Shown: one piece after another, positions 34,069-46,440 of the stretch
Numbering within the stretch: the stretch's first letter is position 1
How the letters are laid out: each line of letters starts with the position of its first letter
NCBI GenBank assembly: GCA_026686845.1
Contig: JAIVEN010000014.1
Location: forward strand, 33,750,001-33,814,000
Reading direction: 5' to 3'
Origin: Adenanthera pavonina
Taxonomy: Eukaryota; Streptophyta; Magnoliopsida; Fabales; Fabaceae
Length of the DNA stretch: 64,000 bases
Notes under the pieces: model-generated
What the model was told of the DNA's origin: nothing
The model's database searches: none
What the model saw: only the letters and a program-made list of their open reading frames with translations
Made by a program: the position numbers and the translations under genes

Positions 34069-37000
34069 GAAGTGAAAAAAATACATGTGCATGATAATGG
34101 ATTCCACTTCTAATATGTGGATACCACAAAAATGGAATCCACCATTGTATGCATATCTCTCTTTTCACTTTAGAATAAAATATTCTAGAAAAATCAACTT
34201 AAAACATTCATTGAGGAGCTAGAGACTCTTTTTTTTTTTTGGGTAAGTGGACTTACGGAACAGGACAAAATCATCTAACACAATTGGCAATCTAAAACAC
34301 CTACTTACTAACTTATACACACATGCATATACTCGCTCCTCACCAATATGGGACTTAAGAGCCTCCACCTATTAGTAAGGGCCCCGCTAAAGGCTCTTTC
34401 AGGAGTATCCACTTTGGAGGCATTATAAAAGGGATAGTTCTATGGAATGGAGGATGCCCAGAGATAAGTATCAGCAAAATAATACTTCATAGTTCATATT
34501 GGGCCTAACCTCTTGGCTCTTGATGCATGAAAGCTAATCCCAAGTCAATCATACCTCAACTCCGAGCCATGATATTACTAGGATTTTAAATAAAATAGTT
34601 ATAAAGCCATGTTTTCTAACTAATTGATTAATATTATCTCTTTTTCCATAGTCCCTCAAAATTTATCATTCTTTCAATAGTCCCCATAAGATGGGTGTAT
34701 AAAAGCTTTCAAATTAAGGGAATCTTCCTCATTATTTAGTCTTGAACAATATTACAAATTTTAAATTCCAAAAAGTTGTTAGAAATTAAAAAAAAAAAAA
34801 GGATGTTTTCAAAAATGTGTAAACTTGGTGCAAAAAAAAAAAAGATGTGTTAACAACATAAATTCTAACACCTCATATTTTTTCATAATTATTTAATATC
34901 CGATACTATCGTATCAAATTTAAGTATTACCTGACCTAAATGGGGTTAACTCTGCCAATGTGGTTTTTTCATCCACAAGGCATGAACTCTAGACTTTACT
35001 AAAGGGGTGTTGAAACTTCATATATTTAGTTAGCATAGTTAAAAGGGATCACAGGTTGCCATTTTTTTGGTATAATAGATTTTTTCCACCTGACTATATT
35101 ATATATATACACATACATACATACATACATATATATATATATAGCTAGCTAAAAAACAACTTTTGGCTTCATGGAAAGATTCTGTTGCATTCTATGGAAA
35201 TGGTTTATGGTCATACAACCATCATGCATCCACTCAAGTTTCTCCTATTAAGATGTTGGGAGCCACAGTATGAACATGATATTCCCAAGCAATGTAAACA
35301 ATGTGCCTTATATTGATAAGTTGGATGATCAAATGTTAACTTTATTTTTAATTCAATATAAAAAATTTTATTTTTAATTAAAAATTTGATTTTCTTTAAT
35401 TGTGACCGAGAATTAACAATACCAACAATATTTCTATGTGAAAAATTGAAATACTATGTAAAACCTTTTACCTTACAATATCACATGAATGACAAAATTG
35501 AATTAAATTTAAATTAAGCTTTTTATTAAAAAAATTAGAAATGGGCTTGTATGGAGTTAGAAGTGAGCTATATAAAGAATTTTTTTATAAATTTTATATA
35601 TAATAAAATTTATGGAGGGATGTGAAATTTAAAGTGTATTGCCTCAATTGTTGTTTTCTTATTGCTTTGTATGTAGCTTTAGCTTAAAGCATTCCTGGAG
35701 TGTGTGAGCAGTTCTAAATACCTTCTATCAATATATCACCATCACACGGAATGTGATATCCTAAATGCATGTGGAGGTTCAAAAACCTCACACAGCAGTA
35801 TTTAATAAAATTAATATAAAATAATTGCAATCATACAAAAAGCTTCTATGTGTATTAGGATGCAATCCAAATTCTAATTTTATTCTTGGCATATAACATT
35901 ACTATGCCATATCTCACAGGAACAAACGAAATACACAAATAAAACAAAGGACTGTGATCTTTTCCTTTCATTCTTCAATGCACTCACCCGTTCATTCACA
36001 CTTTGGGCTCACTAAGTTGTGACCTCAATGAGACTTTGAATATTCTAAGTTCATGTATCAAGAACACTGAAGTGCTCTTCACAGAACAATTTTTGAAAAT
36101 AGTCCAGAAAGTTCCCTGGCCACATGCATCACAGAATCTAACTTTGATCACCTATTAGGCATTATGGACATATCAGTGTAATTTTGTACCAGACAAAAAG
36201 AGCTTCACCTTTTACAAGCAACTGAACATTATCCAAATAGAGAATACCCAAGCAAAATGAAAAAAATATTAACAGTCTTGAAGAACGACATGGCATAATT
36301 CGTCTCATAATCCACAACCCCATAGATAGATAAGCAAACAAGCAGAAAGTGCATGTCACAGTAAGCATTTAGGAAGACTATCAAGATGGGTGGTCATGAT
36401 CAATGAAGCAAACATCACAATCCCTCGCTCATCTACATCAAGTTCACTAAGAACGGAGGAACAAGAGAAAACATACTAGCATTTGACCAAACTAAGTTTT
36501 TAATCCAAAACTCACCCAAACTTCCTTACTAAGACACTAACCCAGTAGCAAGCAGAGAATAATCATCAAATTCTAAGCTTGGGTCTCATTCAGGCAATAA
36601 ACCAAACATCTCATATGCAGTCTTTTGAAACAGATTCCGATGCCTTCCAAGTCTTATCATATACCCCTCAGATCATCAACCACAACATTTGCCAATAATC
36701 CCATACCTGAAGAGAAGCTACGCGTGAGGAATGTAACTGCAAAAGAATCTCGTTCGAACTCCAACGCTTCTCCCTCGATGATGTGTGCTTTGTCTAGCCG
36801 AAGCCTTTGCTCTGTCCAGCACCTGGCTTTCCTTCAGTTTCCTCCTGTCTGAGATGCGTTATTCGATGTGTGCCTCTAGCCTCTGCATACCATCCCATGC
36901 GAGTCTGATAGCGTAAACGGGAATTGGGGAGGCAAGGGCTACCTATCAAAACGCTGATGCTTCTATTTTTCTTTTCACCTTTCATTATCCCTTTTTTTTT

Positions 37001-37403
37001 TTTGTTTACCTTAATATTAATCTTCATTCAAATAACAAAAAGAACTTTGTTGGGTTTTTCAGAGAAAAATTATTTGGAAACTTGAAATGTAAAAGCAAGA
37101 TATGAAATTTAAAAGAAAATCTAAAGAAAAAGATATAACAATTTCCAGAAAATGATTTTTGATATTTTTTAAGTTAAATTCAAAACATGTATTATAAGAA
37201 ACTAAAAGGAATTTTCTTTAATTGGCTTTGTTTTTTCTTCCTCTTTTTTTTTTTCATTTTTCCTTACGTTGGGACAAAATAGGTGTTCACATAGGAGAAA
37301 TTCTTAAATAGCATAAAAATACAATATATACGTTTATTAAAAAAATACATTATACTATGATCAATATAATATTTACAAATCATATTTTGTGCCAAAATAG
37401 TGT
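34069..37403. other. AT-rich sequence with microsatellite and one exon-like segment
   Basis: No protein motif is found. A (CA/TA) microsatellite lies at about 35097-35144. A less AT-rich segment at about 36700-36960 on the minus strand ends in TTCTCTTCAG|GTATGGG. This looks like a first exon with a splice donor, possibly a 5' UTR or noncoding transcript, since its frames are short. Around 34250-34600 the sequence has an LTR-like feel (CACCAATATGGGACTTAAG), but no boundaries could be set. Confidence 0.3.
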
Positions 37404-37595
37404 TCTAAGGCCCAACCCAATACCCGAGTGCAAGGAAACGCCTATTGGTTTGAAAAGATACTTTGTTGTTGGCCCTAAGCATAAGATAAAACATACAACA
37501 CACAAATCTCGAGTATTTTGTTGAACATGGCTATTTTCATGGGAAATGGGTGAGCACACTGAGCTAGTGGTGATCATGATTTGGCAACCTCATTC
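37404..37595 (+). repeat. Repeat copy 1, paralogous to 62533-62722
   Basis: This segment and 62533-62722 share an extended match in the same order, including CCCAACCCAATA, CAAGGAAA, ACTTTGT(T/C)(G/A)TTGGCCC and ATTTTCA, then GAGCACAC/AAGCACAC. Here it directly precedes a Tat-like integrase fragment. At the other locus no integrase follows. It does not translate as known retroelement protein. Confidence 0.7.
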
Positions 37596-40140
37596 ATTAT
37601 CATGGCAACTAACTACTTCACCAAATGGGTAGAAGCAGAGCCTTCAAAGAGCATTGAATAGAAAGATGTCATCCACTTCATCAAACAAAACATCATCCAT
37701 AGGTTCGGAATTCCTCAAATGATAACCATAGATCAAGGTACCATGTTCACTAGCAAAGGGGTGCGCAAGTTTGCTAAAGAATATGGAATTCAATTATTAA
37801 ATTTGACTCCCTCTTACACATAGGCAAATGGGCAGGCAAAAGCATCCAATAGAGTGCTCTTGAAATATTAGAGAAGATATTAGAGGAAGAACCTAGGAAA
37901 TGGCACAAAGTAATCTTAGAAACCCTATGGGCTTATCGAATATCCAAAAGAAGTGATATAGGTCTTAGTCCTTTCTCATTGACCTATGGCCACAATGCAA
38001 TACTCATGATGGAAATAGAAGTCCCAGTGCTTCGAATTGCTTGGTAGAATGACTTAACATTTGAAGGATACATGTCACATCTTGCATCCCTCTATATTTC
38101 CCATGAATATAAGCTTAACTTAGTTCAAAAACTCAGTCTTTAGAAAACTTGAATTCAACTTGAATCTAAAACTATTTCGTGCTGCTTTTGCTCACTTGTA
38201 CAGTATTTTTCAAAAATTCATAACTAATTCCTCAAAAATTATTTCATAACGATTCAAGTCTCTAAAAATAGCTTACATTCTGAACTTCATGGGAAAAATA
38301 GGAAAATTGCTGAATTTTCAAACATGTAAGCAATTTGCTTCAATAAACTGTCCAGTTTCACAATCTCAACTTTGATGTGTAATTTCTTCTCATATATAGA
38401 GATAAAACATTCACACTTTTTATCATAAGAAAGCTTTGTCTATATAGTTTCAAAACATATAAACTCTTCATGATGATACTATTGTTATTGAATTAGGGGT
38501 TCGTTCAAATCACTAGTATACCAGATTGCTTCTAAATTTGCACCATTTTGCAAAATCATTCATTTCTATTATTGTATAAATTCAATACATATTCATATTG
38601 TACCAAATAGAAGTTAACACATAAAGATACAAAGAAACATAGCCCACTAAATTTTGGGGCAACTGTATGAATTTATATAAGAACTTAAAGTATAAGTAGT
38701 TACATCAATATAGAAATTGTTCCTAGTACAACATTTTTTTAATTAAATATTTTCTAGACTAACTTTTCTTTTGTTATTTTTCCTATTTGCAATCTTGTTC
38801 TTGGGAAAGTTTGTTCCTAACATTAGAATCTCAAGGGGTGAGATTAGGCATCTTAGTAGTAACATTGTACATACAGTCATATCATTACATTAACTTTGAA
38901 AACATTGGAACCATTTCATATCTTCACAAAATAATCACATAAAATCCATGTTACTTTTCAAATTATTGGCATAACTTTATCATAACATAAATAAAATATC
39001 CATAATAAACATTTAAAATAACCAATCATTCATGGAAACATATAACATTCAACATGGAAATTTTGCAATAATATAAGAGTAATACAAGCTATTATCTCAA
39101 AGCTTTAACTTTTCCTTAGCCTTTGCTTAAACCTCTATCCCCTTGCCTAGCTTGCCTTGTTTCCTTTCCTTCTTTCCTCTTAAAGCTTTCCCTTCTCTTT
39201 CTTCCTTCTTATTTTCTCTCTTTTCTTCTTTCTTTCTTTTTCTCTCTCTCTTCCATCCTCTCTCTCTCACACCTTCACTCTCTCTCTCTCTTCCTCTCTT
39301 CCTCAAGTTGATTGTGAGGATTGAATGGGGAGGAAGGTCTTATATTGGCCTTTGAAAACCTTAGCCACCAAGTAGCTTCTTCTTGCTACCCAAGTTGCTT
39401 AACTTCCTCTCCAAGTTACTTCTCCTTCTTGTCTAAGCTTTTATTATGACATCACCTTTTGTGACATCATATTTGGACCATTTTATGACATCATAAATGA
39501 CACATTAAAATTTCATTTTTGCCCTTACTTTTTTGGCCAAGAGAGAGATACATTTTTCTTTCTTAAAACATCCTTTAGATCTATTGAGAGAGAATTTAGA
39601 GAGAAAATTTTCCTTTTTAATAGCCTCAAGGAAACTTAATTAAAGACTTAATAATTTATTTGCCCTTTTACATCCCTTTGCATAATAGTTGGAATGTTAC
39701 AGTACATGAATGCCATGATAATGGAGCTGGAAGATTTAGATGATATGCGAATGCATGTATACAATCATGTGATAATACAAAAGAAAAAGATAGCTAAAAG
39801 TTACAACAAGTGGTTCAAGACCAAGAAGTTCTAAGAAGATGATCTAGTGTGGAAAGTTGTATTGCCTCTGAGCGCCTGAGACAAAGAACTTGGGACATGG
39901 TCCCCTAATTAGGAAGGGCCGTTTCGGATACATGAATTGATGCCAAGAAACATGTACTATTATCCAACATGGAGGGAAAGCCACACGTGAATGGTATCAA
40001 TGGGAAGTACCTAAAAAGATATTTCCAACCATGTGGCAAATCTACAAGGATCATGAATGCTGAGCTGGACATAATGTGTCCTGGGGAGCTAATATTGGCG
40101 CTGCAAGTATCAACAAAACATAAAACATGTAGAAGGAAAC
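37596..40140 (+). pseudogene. Tat-like Ty3/gypsy integrase fragment, split by a solo LTR
   Basis: Plus-strand frames read ATNYFTKWVEAEPSKSIE, FGIPQMITIDQGTMFTS (second catalytic Asp present) and ANGQAKASNRVLL. In the last, the family's catalytic Glu (QAEA) is Lys. Later come WAYR-type and LTYGHNA blocks. After the LTR at 38073-39701, the C-terminal integrase resumes at 39707 with MNAMIMELEDLD, KSYNKWFKTKKF and a WSPN-EGPF block. Stops include a TAG before ANGQ where relatives have Gln. Gag, RT and RNase H are absent, so only an internal piece survives. Confidence 0.8.
38073..39701 (-). mobile_element. Ty3/gypsy solo LTR E (1629 bp) inside the Tat-like integrase
   Basis: The unit starts TGTCACATC and ends GAATGTTACA. 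The flanks are ATACA (38068-38072) and GTACA (39702-39706), a 5-bp TSD with one mutation, and removing LTR plus one copy rejoins the integrase frame at GYMNAM. It is a close relative of the LTR at 43734-45644 and of 58880-62146. A pyrimidine-rich tract at 39150-39305 is the complement of the GA-rich leader after the LTR promoter. Confidence 0.88.
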
Positions 40141-41329
40141 AACATTCATATAGGAGTTCAAAATATATATATCAATAACAAAGTCCAAACAAGTGCAAGT
40201 AGATTATTCGAAACAAGGTTTTAATAACATAGTTCAAGAAATGAAGCACAAATCAAGAGTCAAGAGAATTTCAAAGGTTACAAGCCATTAGCTGCTTTTC
40301 CTTCTTACATAATAGTAACTTGGTTTTCTCTCCTCCATGCTTGACCACATTCATCATGGAGGTCCTCATTTCCTTATGCCAAGCCCACACAACATCGTAG
40401 TTGGTTCACAACTAGTTCACCCAAGCCATAGAAGTTTAGTACACTCCTCCTACTTTCATTTTGTTTCTAGCTTCTTGGAATTGTACCTCTAGCACCTCTG
40501 ACTTGTTCTAATAGGGTCTCAAATGTATGTTTTAACCTTGAAATGCGAGTGACCTCTTGACCAAATTATGATTGAAGGATATTCACAACCATTAGACTCT
40601 CGTTATGAGCATGCTTAGAGCATCCCACCTTTAGGAGCTTAGATTCTATTTCAAAAATCACAAGTCCGAAGCTCTTGAGGACACCAAAGAAAGGCACGCC
40701 GTCATTATAGATTTGATCTAAGGTTGGATTCCTTGGAAAGTAGCTCGTAAGATTGAGACATAGTGAAGGTAGGAATTACGCTAATTATTATTAAGGCTCA
40801 TAAATGAAAGGCCATACAGGGCCTTGATAGTGTTCTTAGAGGCAAGAATCGATGCGGGGTTAGGTAGAGAAGTAACAATGTCAACAAGGGGCAATTTGTC
40901 ACAAAAAGCTAAAGTTTAGGGTGGTTGGGGTTTTCTCAAGCTTCAAACTTGAGGGGTCCACGTTGGCCAAAAAAGAAAGAACTTGAGGGGTCCATAACAG
41001 GGTCTACAAAAGAGGGAAAAAAATGACAATGAGTCAAGGAGTCCTATCAACAAATATGAAAATGACAAAGTACTCCATACCTCAACAGGCATCGGAGCAC
41101 TAGTACATGAAAGATAAGCTAAGGTAAGAGCAACTGAGAGCTTAATGGTAGAAGTTGTAGGAGGCTCATTTCCTTCAGGTCAGGAATGAGCAAACTACTC
41201 ATCATCATCCATGTGTCTTTATTTTTCTGTAGCCCCCTTGATAGGCTCAGGCAAATCAACATCCTTGCCTCATGGTCCTCACTGCCATCTATATCAATAG
41301 GAGCTTATGGTGTTGAGAGCATGAGAACT
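40141..41329 (-). other. Possible 3' part of the PMD gene, eroded
   Basis: Minus-strand reading gives coding-like pieces such as KSEVLEVQFQEARNKMK (about 40470-40520) and DVVWAWHKEMRTSMMNVVKH (about 40330-40390), separated by stops. These would suit a coiled-coil C-terminal tail of the PMD protein upstream on the same strand. No intact frame exists and the link is an inference. Confidence 0.25.
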
Positions 41330-41694
41330 TACGAAGGCAGAGAAACCCTCATAGATCGATAGGGAACAAAACTAGTTGAACCCACTTTAGGTTCCTTGGT
41401 GTATAAAAAATGAGGAGCTAAGGAAGAAACAAGAGACGTAGTAGAGTGCATTGAGTAAGAAGTATGAGTTAGCTTTCTTCATCAGCAATAGTAGCCACCA
41501 AATACCAAAGAGCCTTGTCCTAGTTAACCTCTACTACAAGCACTAATACATAGGAAACAACCATGGAATCTACATGAAAGGAGAAGAAAAAAAAGTAAAC
41601 AAAATAGTAACTAGACATTGTTGCAATATCTTACACAATAGGGTCAAAAGAAATAGAACCTGCTCATCTTCAGTAGGGTCACTCAGTAATAACG
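41330..41694 (-). pseudogene. PMD gene, fragment 3' of the LTR insertion
   Basis: Directly after the LTR on the minus strand the PMD frame continues with SDPTEDEQVLFLLTLLC. This corresponds to the conserved block of plant mobile domains that reads roughly E-H-x-A-F-L-L-x-W-L. It is followed by an intron-like GTAAGATATT...TTTCATGTAG (about 41634-41565). An exon-like piece beginning SMVVSYVLVLVVEVN then runs on to about 41330 with stops. A frameshift lies between the TSD and SDPTED. Confidence 0.5.
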
Positions 41695-42050
41695 CTTAGT
41701 GTAACACCCTTCACCCTTAAACCTTGCTAAGAATAATTTAGATGATGTTTGGAAACATTAATAATCATTAAAGTATGTGTTAGAATGATTTTTAGGGGTT
41801 AGAGGCATGGGAAGGTCAATGATCATTCTAGAGCTTTAGCATGATCAAATTAGCTCCTGAGAATGAAGAGTTTGTGGAGTAGAATGCAATGAACGTTCAT
41901 TGAGAAAGTGCTTAATCATTCATCATGCTTAACAATGACAAAATTAGTTATGGGAAGCTCAATGAACTTCCATGCAGAAACTCTTGAATGTTCATGGCAA
42001 TGCCACCTTGAACGTTCATTCAAAAACTCATGAACCTTCATAGTAACGTC

Positions 42051-42058
42051 TATAAATA
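42051..42058 (+). promoter_or_regulatory. TATA box of solo LTR G
   Basis: TATAAATA lies 33 bases after the second TGAACGTTCA palindrome and is followed by a leader containing AGGGCTTCAATC. Confidence 0.6.
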
Positions 42059-43733
42059 GTGAGCAATAGCGAACCCAAATAGAAGCTAGTGGAGGATCCA
42101 CTAGGGCTTCAATCTTGGGATCTCAGAGGGTGGTTTGGCATTAATTAAACGCAAGGTAATGACACAATTCTCCATAATCTTTTTCCTTAATTTATGGGTT
42201 GATTTTAGGGTTTCATCCAAGATTGGGGTTAGGGTTCATAAGTGTTTATACACCAATGCATGGATATTGAAAATCCCATCAGAGGTCATGATTTTGAGTT
42301 AGAATTGATAAGCTTTTGGATCTTAAACCAAAGATCTTGGTAGTATATGACAAACCCTAGACCTCCAACCCTAGGAATGTGTAGTGACTTATTGGGTCCA
42401 TTGTGTTAGAGGTTCAGACTTGTGTTGGGAAGTGAAATGGAGATTGGAGGAGCAGTATGAACTCTTTGGTTCTTTAATTTTGGTAAGAATCCTCTCCTTA
42501 GCTTGGTTTTCTCTCAAGAGAAGACTAGGGTTTTTGTAGTGTACTTATGTTAAGCACTTAGTAACATCAAAGATTGTTGGTATAGTGTGATTGTGCTTTG
42601 TAGATATCCACAAGCAACTAGGATTTAGTGGCTCTTGAGACTTAAGCTTGAATTGGGTTTATTAGCTTGCCTCCAATAGTTCATATTTGTAGTTGAGAGT
42701 AGAGATAACTGGGTTAACTTCTTTTCATAGCATGGTGCATAATGTATGATAATGATTCACACATTACCTTTTTACTTAATCTAACATTGATTTGTTGATC
42801 TTAGCTTGAGTATGTACAAGCATAATATACCCCTCTTAGTATGATATTTGGAATTGATAGAAGGAAATCCACAAATGGTATGTACTATAGCCCATTACTG
42901 GGTGTATGTTCATGAATACGTAATGATGTTGATAATAAGATTGAGGGTGAACTACCAATGCTTATATTATATGCCTATGCAATGACATGTTATTAGTCAC
43001 ATGTTAATAATGCATAATTTGGAATTAGATAGTTTGGTCTTTTATTGCCACGTGGTAATTGTCAAGAGTCCACTTATCCACACATAAGGCCTTGTGTAGG
43101 AAGTGGTGAGGAAATATATAGCCAATCCTTATATCTAAAACATTTCAGGTGATGGCCTTGGTACAAACAAAGGCTAAGAATTAGAGAAATAAACTTCCTC
43201 TTATTAAGTTCAAGCTGTGAATTGAGCTTCTTCTATTGGCATTGAACTTTTGATTCATGTATGGCATGTAGTGGATTAATTGTCAAGTACTTATGTATAT
43301 AGTAGAATTGAACTTGTAACACCCACAGTCTGAGGGATGTGTATGTTTATTTTGAGTGCTTTATACTTGTTATGTATGTATGGCCCATGTAAGGTTTGAT
43401 TTAAAGTGCTAGCCCATGTCACCTTACGTTCGTGGATGATTAAGTCTTACATGTTCATGCTCTCTTTTAGTGTGGATTTATGATATGCATGTGTAGCTTA
43501 ATTGATCAATAAGTATTTTCTTGAACATTTATAATGTGCTGTGCATGTAAGAGTCTTCTTACCAGAAGTCTTAATCATTCAAGTTACTTCTTAATCATTT
43601 ATCGTGCATGTAGTATGTTGGAATTGCTTTTGGGTAAGCTCGTAAATGTTCATTGAGTATCCCTTGATTGTTCATCATCTATCCTACATGTTAGTATGGT
43701 TTTGACCGATGATCATTTATTGAGAACCCTATG

Positions 43734-45644
43734 TGTCACATCTTACATTTCATTTATCTCTCCCATGAATATATGCTTAACTTTGTCCAAAACTTTGATA
43801 TTTAGAAAACTTGAACCTTAAACTGTAAAATTGTTTCATGTTACTTTTGCTTATTTGTATAGCATTTTAAAAAATTCATAACTAATTCTTTAAAAATTGT
43901 TTTATAGTGTTTCAAGTCTCTAAAAATATCTTACATTCTAAATTTCATAGAAAAAATATGAAACTAGACTTTATCATGTGAAATGATACAGTTTATTCTA
44001 AAAATTTACTGCTCAAAATTCATTTCAATAAATTGTCTGGTTTTACTGCCTTGTCTTTGATGTGCCATTTATCTTTCTATACAGAGGCAAAACATTCAAA
44101 CTTTATGTCATTTGAAAGCTCTATCTATCATTTCAAAATATATATATTTCATATGGTGATACTATTGCTATTAAATAGAGGATTCATTCAAAGAATTAGT
44201 ATACCAAATTGCTTCTAAAATGCATAGTTTTGGGAAAACATTCATTTCTCACACTGTGTAAATCCAAATTACATCCAATCAGCACCCAATGAAAGATAAC
44301 ACATATAGGTATATAAACATATAGCCCACTGAATTTTTGGGCATCAATTCAAATTTATACATGCTTAAGAAATAAACAACCAAAACATAAATTATTTTCC
44401 ATAAAATACTTTCAATAAATCACTTCTACAACAATTTCTTCTCCTTCATTCTTCCATACTTACATTCTTTCCCTTGGAAAAGCTTGTCACCATCATTTTG
44501 GAACTTAGGGGGTGAGATTGTGTATCTCAGTAGCAACTTTGCACACACTATCATATTATCACATCAACTTTGAAAACATTGTAAACATTTCATAACTTCG
44601 TAAAACAATCAATAAATTCCATGTTGCTTTTCAAAATTTTGGCATGATTTCATCATAAAAATAGGATATCCCGTCTAAACATTTAAAATAGCCAATCATT
44701 CATAGAAACATATATCATTCAACATGAAAATTATTTCAAACATATGTAATAACATAAAAGCAGTACAAGTCACTATCTTAAAGCTTTAACCTCTTCTTAT
44801 CTTTATCCTTGAGTTTTGCTTGCAATCTCTCTTTCCTTGCCTAAGCTTAGCCTTGAATCATTGCTTCAATTTCCTCCTTTCTCTTCAAGCTATCCCTTCC
44901 TTCTTTTTCTTCTTTCTTTCTCTCCTCTCTCAACTCTCTTTCTCTTTTTTCTCTCTCTTTCTCTTCTCTCCTCTCCTCTCTTTAGCCAAGTGTGGGGAAA
45001 TGGAGGTGGTAGAGTGGCCTTTTATAGGCTTCTTTTACTTGCCTTGCAAGTATCTTGTCTTGCCTCCCAAGCCACTTGCCTTACTTGCCAAGTTGTCTTT
45101 CTTTCCAAGCTAGTTTATCTTCCTCTCAAAGTTGCCTTCTTCTTCAAGTCAATTGACCAGCTTGCTCATCAAGACAACTTTTCCCTCAAGTAACTTGAAT
45201 TTCCTATTTTGTCTTCAAATTTTCGACCTAGAGAGAGACAAGAGAGAGAAACATTTTCATTTCCTAAAATACCCTTTTAGGTATGATCTTTAGAAAATTA
45301 GAGAGAGAAATTTTCTGAACCAAAATGCCATATATTATCCATAGGTATACTTTTTCTTCGATTTCACATTCCTTAAATTCTTACATTTTGGCATCTTAAT
45401 ATTTTCTTATATTAATTTTGAAATTATCATCTAATTTCCATAAAAATTTCAAAATTGATTACATTTAAAGACCATGCTTACATTTTAGTCTAATCAAGGT
45501 CCCAACATTTTTTTTTCTAAAAACCTTAGGAACACTTAATTCCGGTCAAGGACCTAATCACTTCTTTACCCTATATATTCACATCCCTATGCATTTTATA
45601 GAATAATCTCTTACTATTCTATGTATAAAATTTGGTATTTTACA
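43734..45644 (-). mobile_element. Ty3/gypsy solo LTR F (1911 bp), nested in LTR G
   Basis: The unit starts TGTCACATC and ends GGTATTTTACA and is flanked by a perfect CTATG duplication at 43729-43733 and 45645-45649. It is highly similar to LTR E at 38073-39701. The shared features include TTAGAAAACTTGAA near the start, the GTGAGATT...ATCTCAGTAGCAAC block and the pyrimidine-rich tract at 44880-44985. Confidence 0.93.
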
Positions 45645-45978
45645 CTATGAATGTTCATGATGCAGCCTACATGGTTCTATTAGCCTAATAGTTTTTTGAG
45701 AATGCAATGATTGTACATTGTAGGTATTTACAACCAAATCCTATGTTTTGTCATTTTGTGTTAAAAAAATGGTGTGACTCCCAAATGAAATGAACCATCC
45801 TAATTTACATAAAAAATGAATCCTACAAGCTAATAATTCAAACGATTCATCAACAAATCCTACTTCATAGTCATGGTAAAGTCTCTAAATTCCTCTTATT
45901 CCTATAAGTGCCAATTCTTCTATATTATTTGTCCCCAATATGCATAATAATACATGTCTAGAGTGTGAGGGTGTTACA

Positions 45979-46440
45979 CTTAGCAACTGCAGGGAGCAGA
46001 GAGAATTCGGTTATAGGGGACTCAGGAGCATGGAACGTAAGGTCCTTGGGATTTATGGAAGCTAAAGACTTGTCACCAATTATTGAAAGTCCAGTCAAAA
46101 GAAATACATCTCTCAAATTTATAGTCATGGTACCAAAAGGGAAAGCAAAATGAGAATCAGTAGGAGACCAAAATCGAAGAGCAGCAAAAATAAGGGACTT
46201 ATAGCCGAGGACATTTTGGAGGCTTAACTCAATTAGCTCTAGCAGTTCAAGCTTGGTCCACTGAGAGTTATACATTGGACACAAGCGGGCCACCCAATCT
46301 TTTCGTTCTTGTTGCACATAACACCACGACCTGGTTTCCCCAATAATTTGGGTGAATGAAGGTAGCACTTGAGTCATGTGTAGGTGGTGAGTGTTCATTA
46401 AGGGGTATGGAACTTGGAGCTCTTGTTGGTCAAGGGTTAG
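45979..46440 (-). pseudogene. Plant mobile domain (PMD) protein, N-terminal part
   Basis: The minus-strand frame 46398-45979 holds the PMD signature: ELIELSLQNVLGYKSLIFAA, then ALRFWSPTDSHFAFPFGTMT and INLRDVFLLTGLSIIGD. The in-frame LTLDQQELQVPYPL upstream (to about 46440) suggests the true protein begins earlier. PMD proteins include MAIN/MAIL1-type host factors and proteins carried by plant transposons. The frame is cut at LLPAVAK by LTR G, whose TSD lies in the same codons, and resumes at 41694. A transposon-borne origin cannot be excluded. Confidence 0.8.

Larger units (their letters stand above)
41700..45978 (+). mobile_element. Ty3/gypsy solo LTR G (about 2.36 kb plus a nested LTR)
   Basis: The unit starts TGTAACACCC and ends GGGTGTTACA and is flanked by a perfect CTTAG duplication at 41695-41699 and 45979-45983. 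It contains solo LTR F with its own TSD, so G is the older insertion. Its promoter region has a TATA box at 42051-42058. Upstream of that lie two perfect palindromes TGAACGTTCA (41890-41899 and 42009-42018) and several imperfect copies. It splits the PMD coding region. Confidence 0.93.

Noticed and set aside
39123..39355. Open frames rich in Leu, Ser and Phe at 39.1-39.4 kb and 44.8-45.2 kb that resemble signal or membrane peptides
   Set aside because: They are translations of the pyrimidine-rich (CTT/CTC) tracts of LTRs E and F, complementary to the GA-rich LTR leaders.
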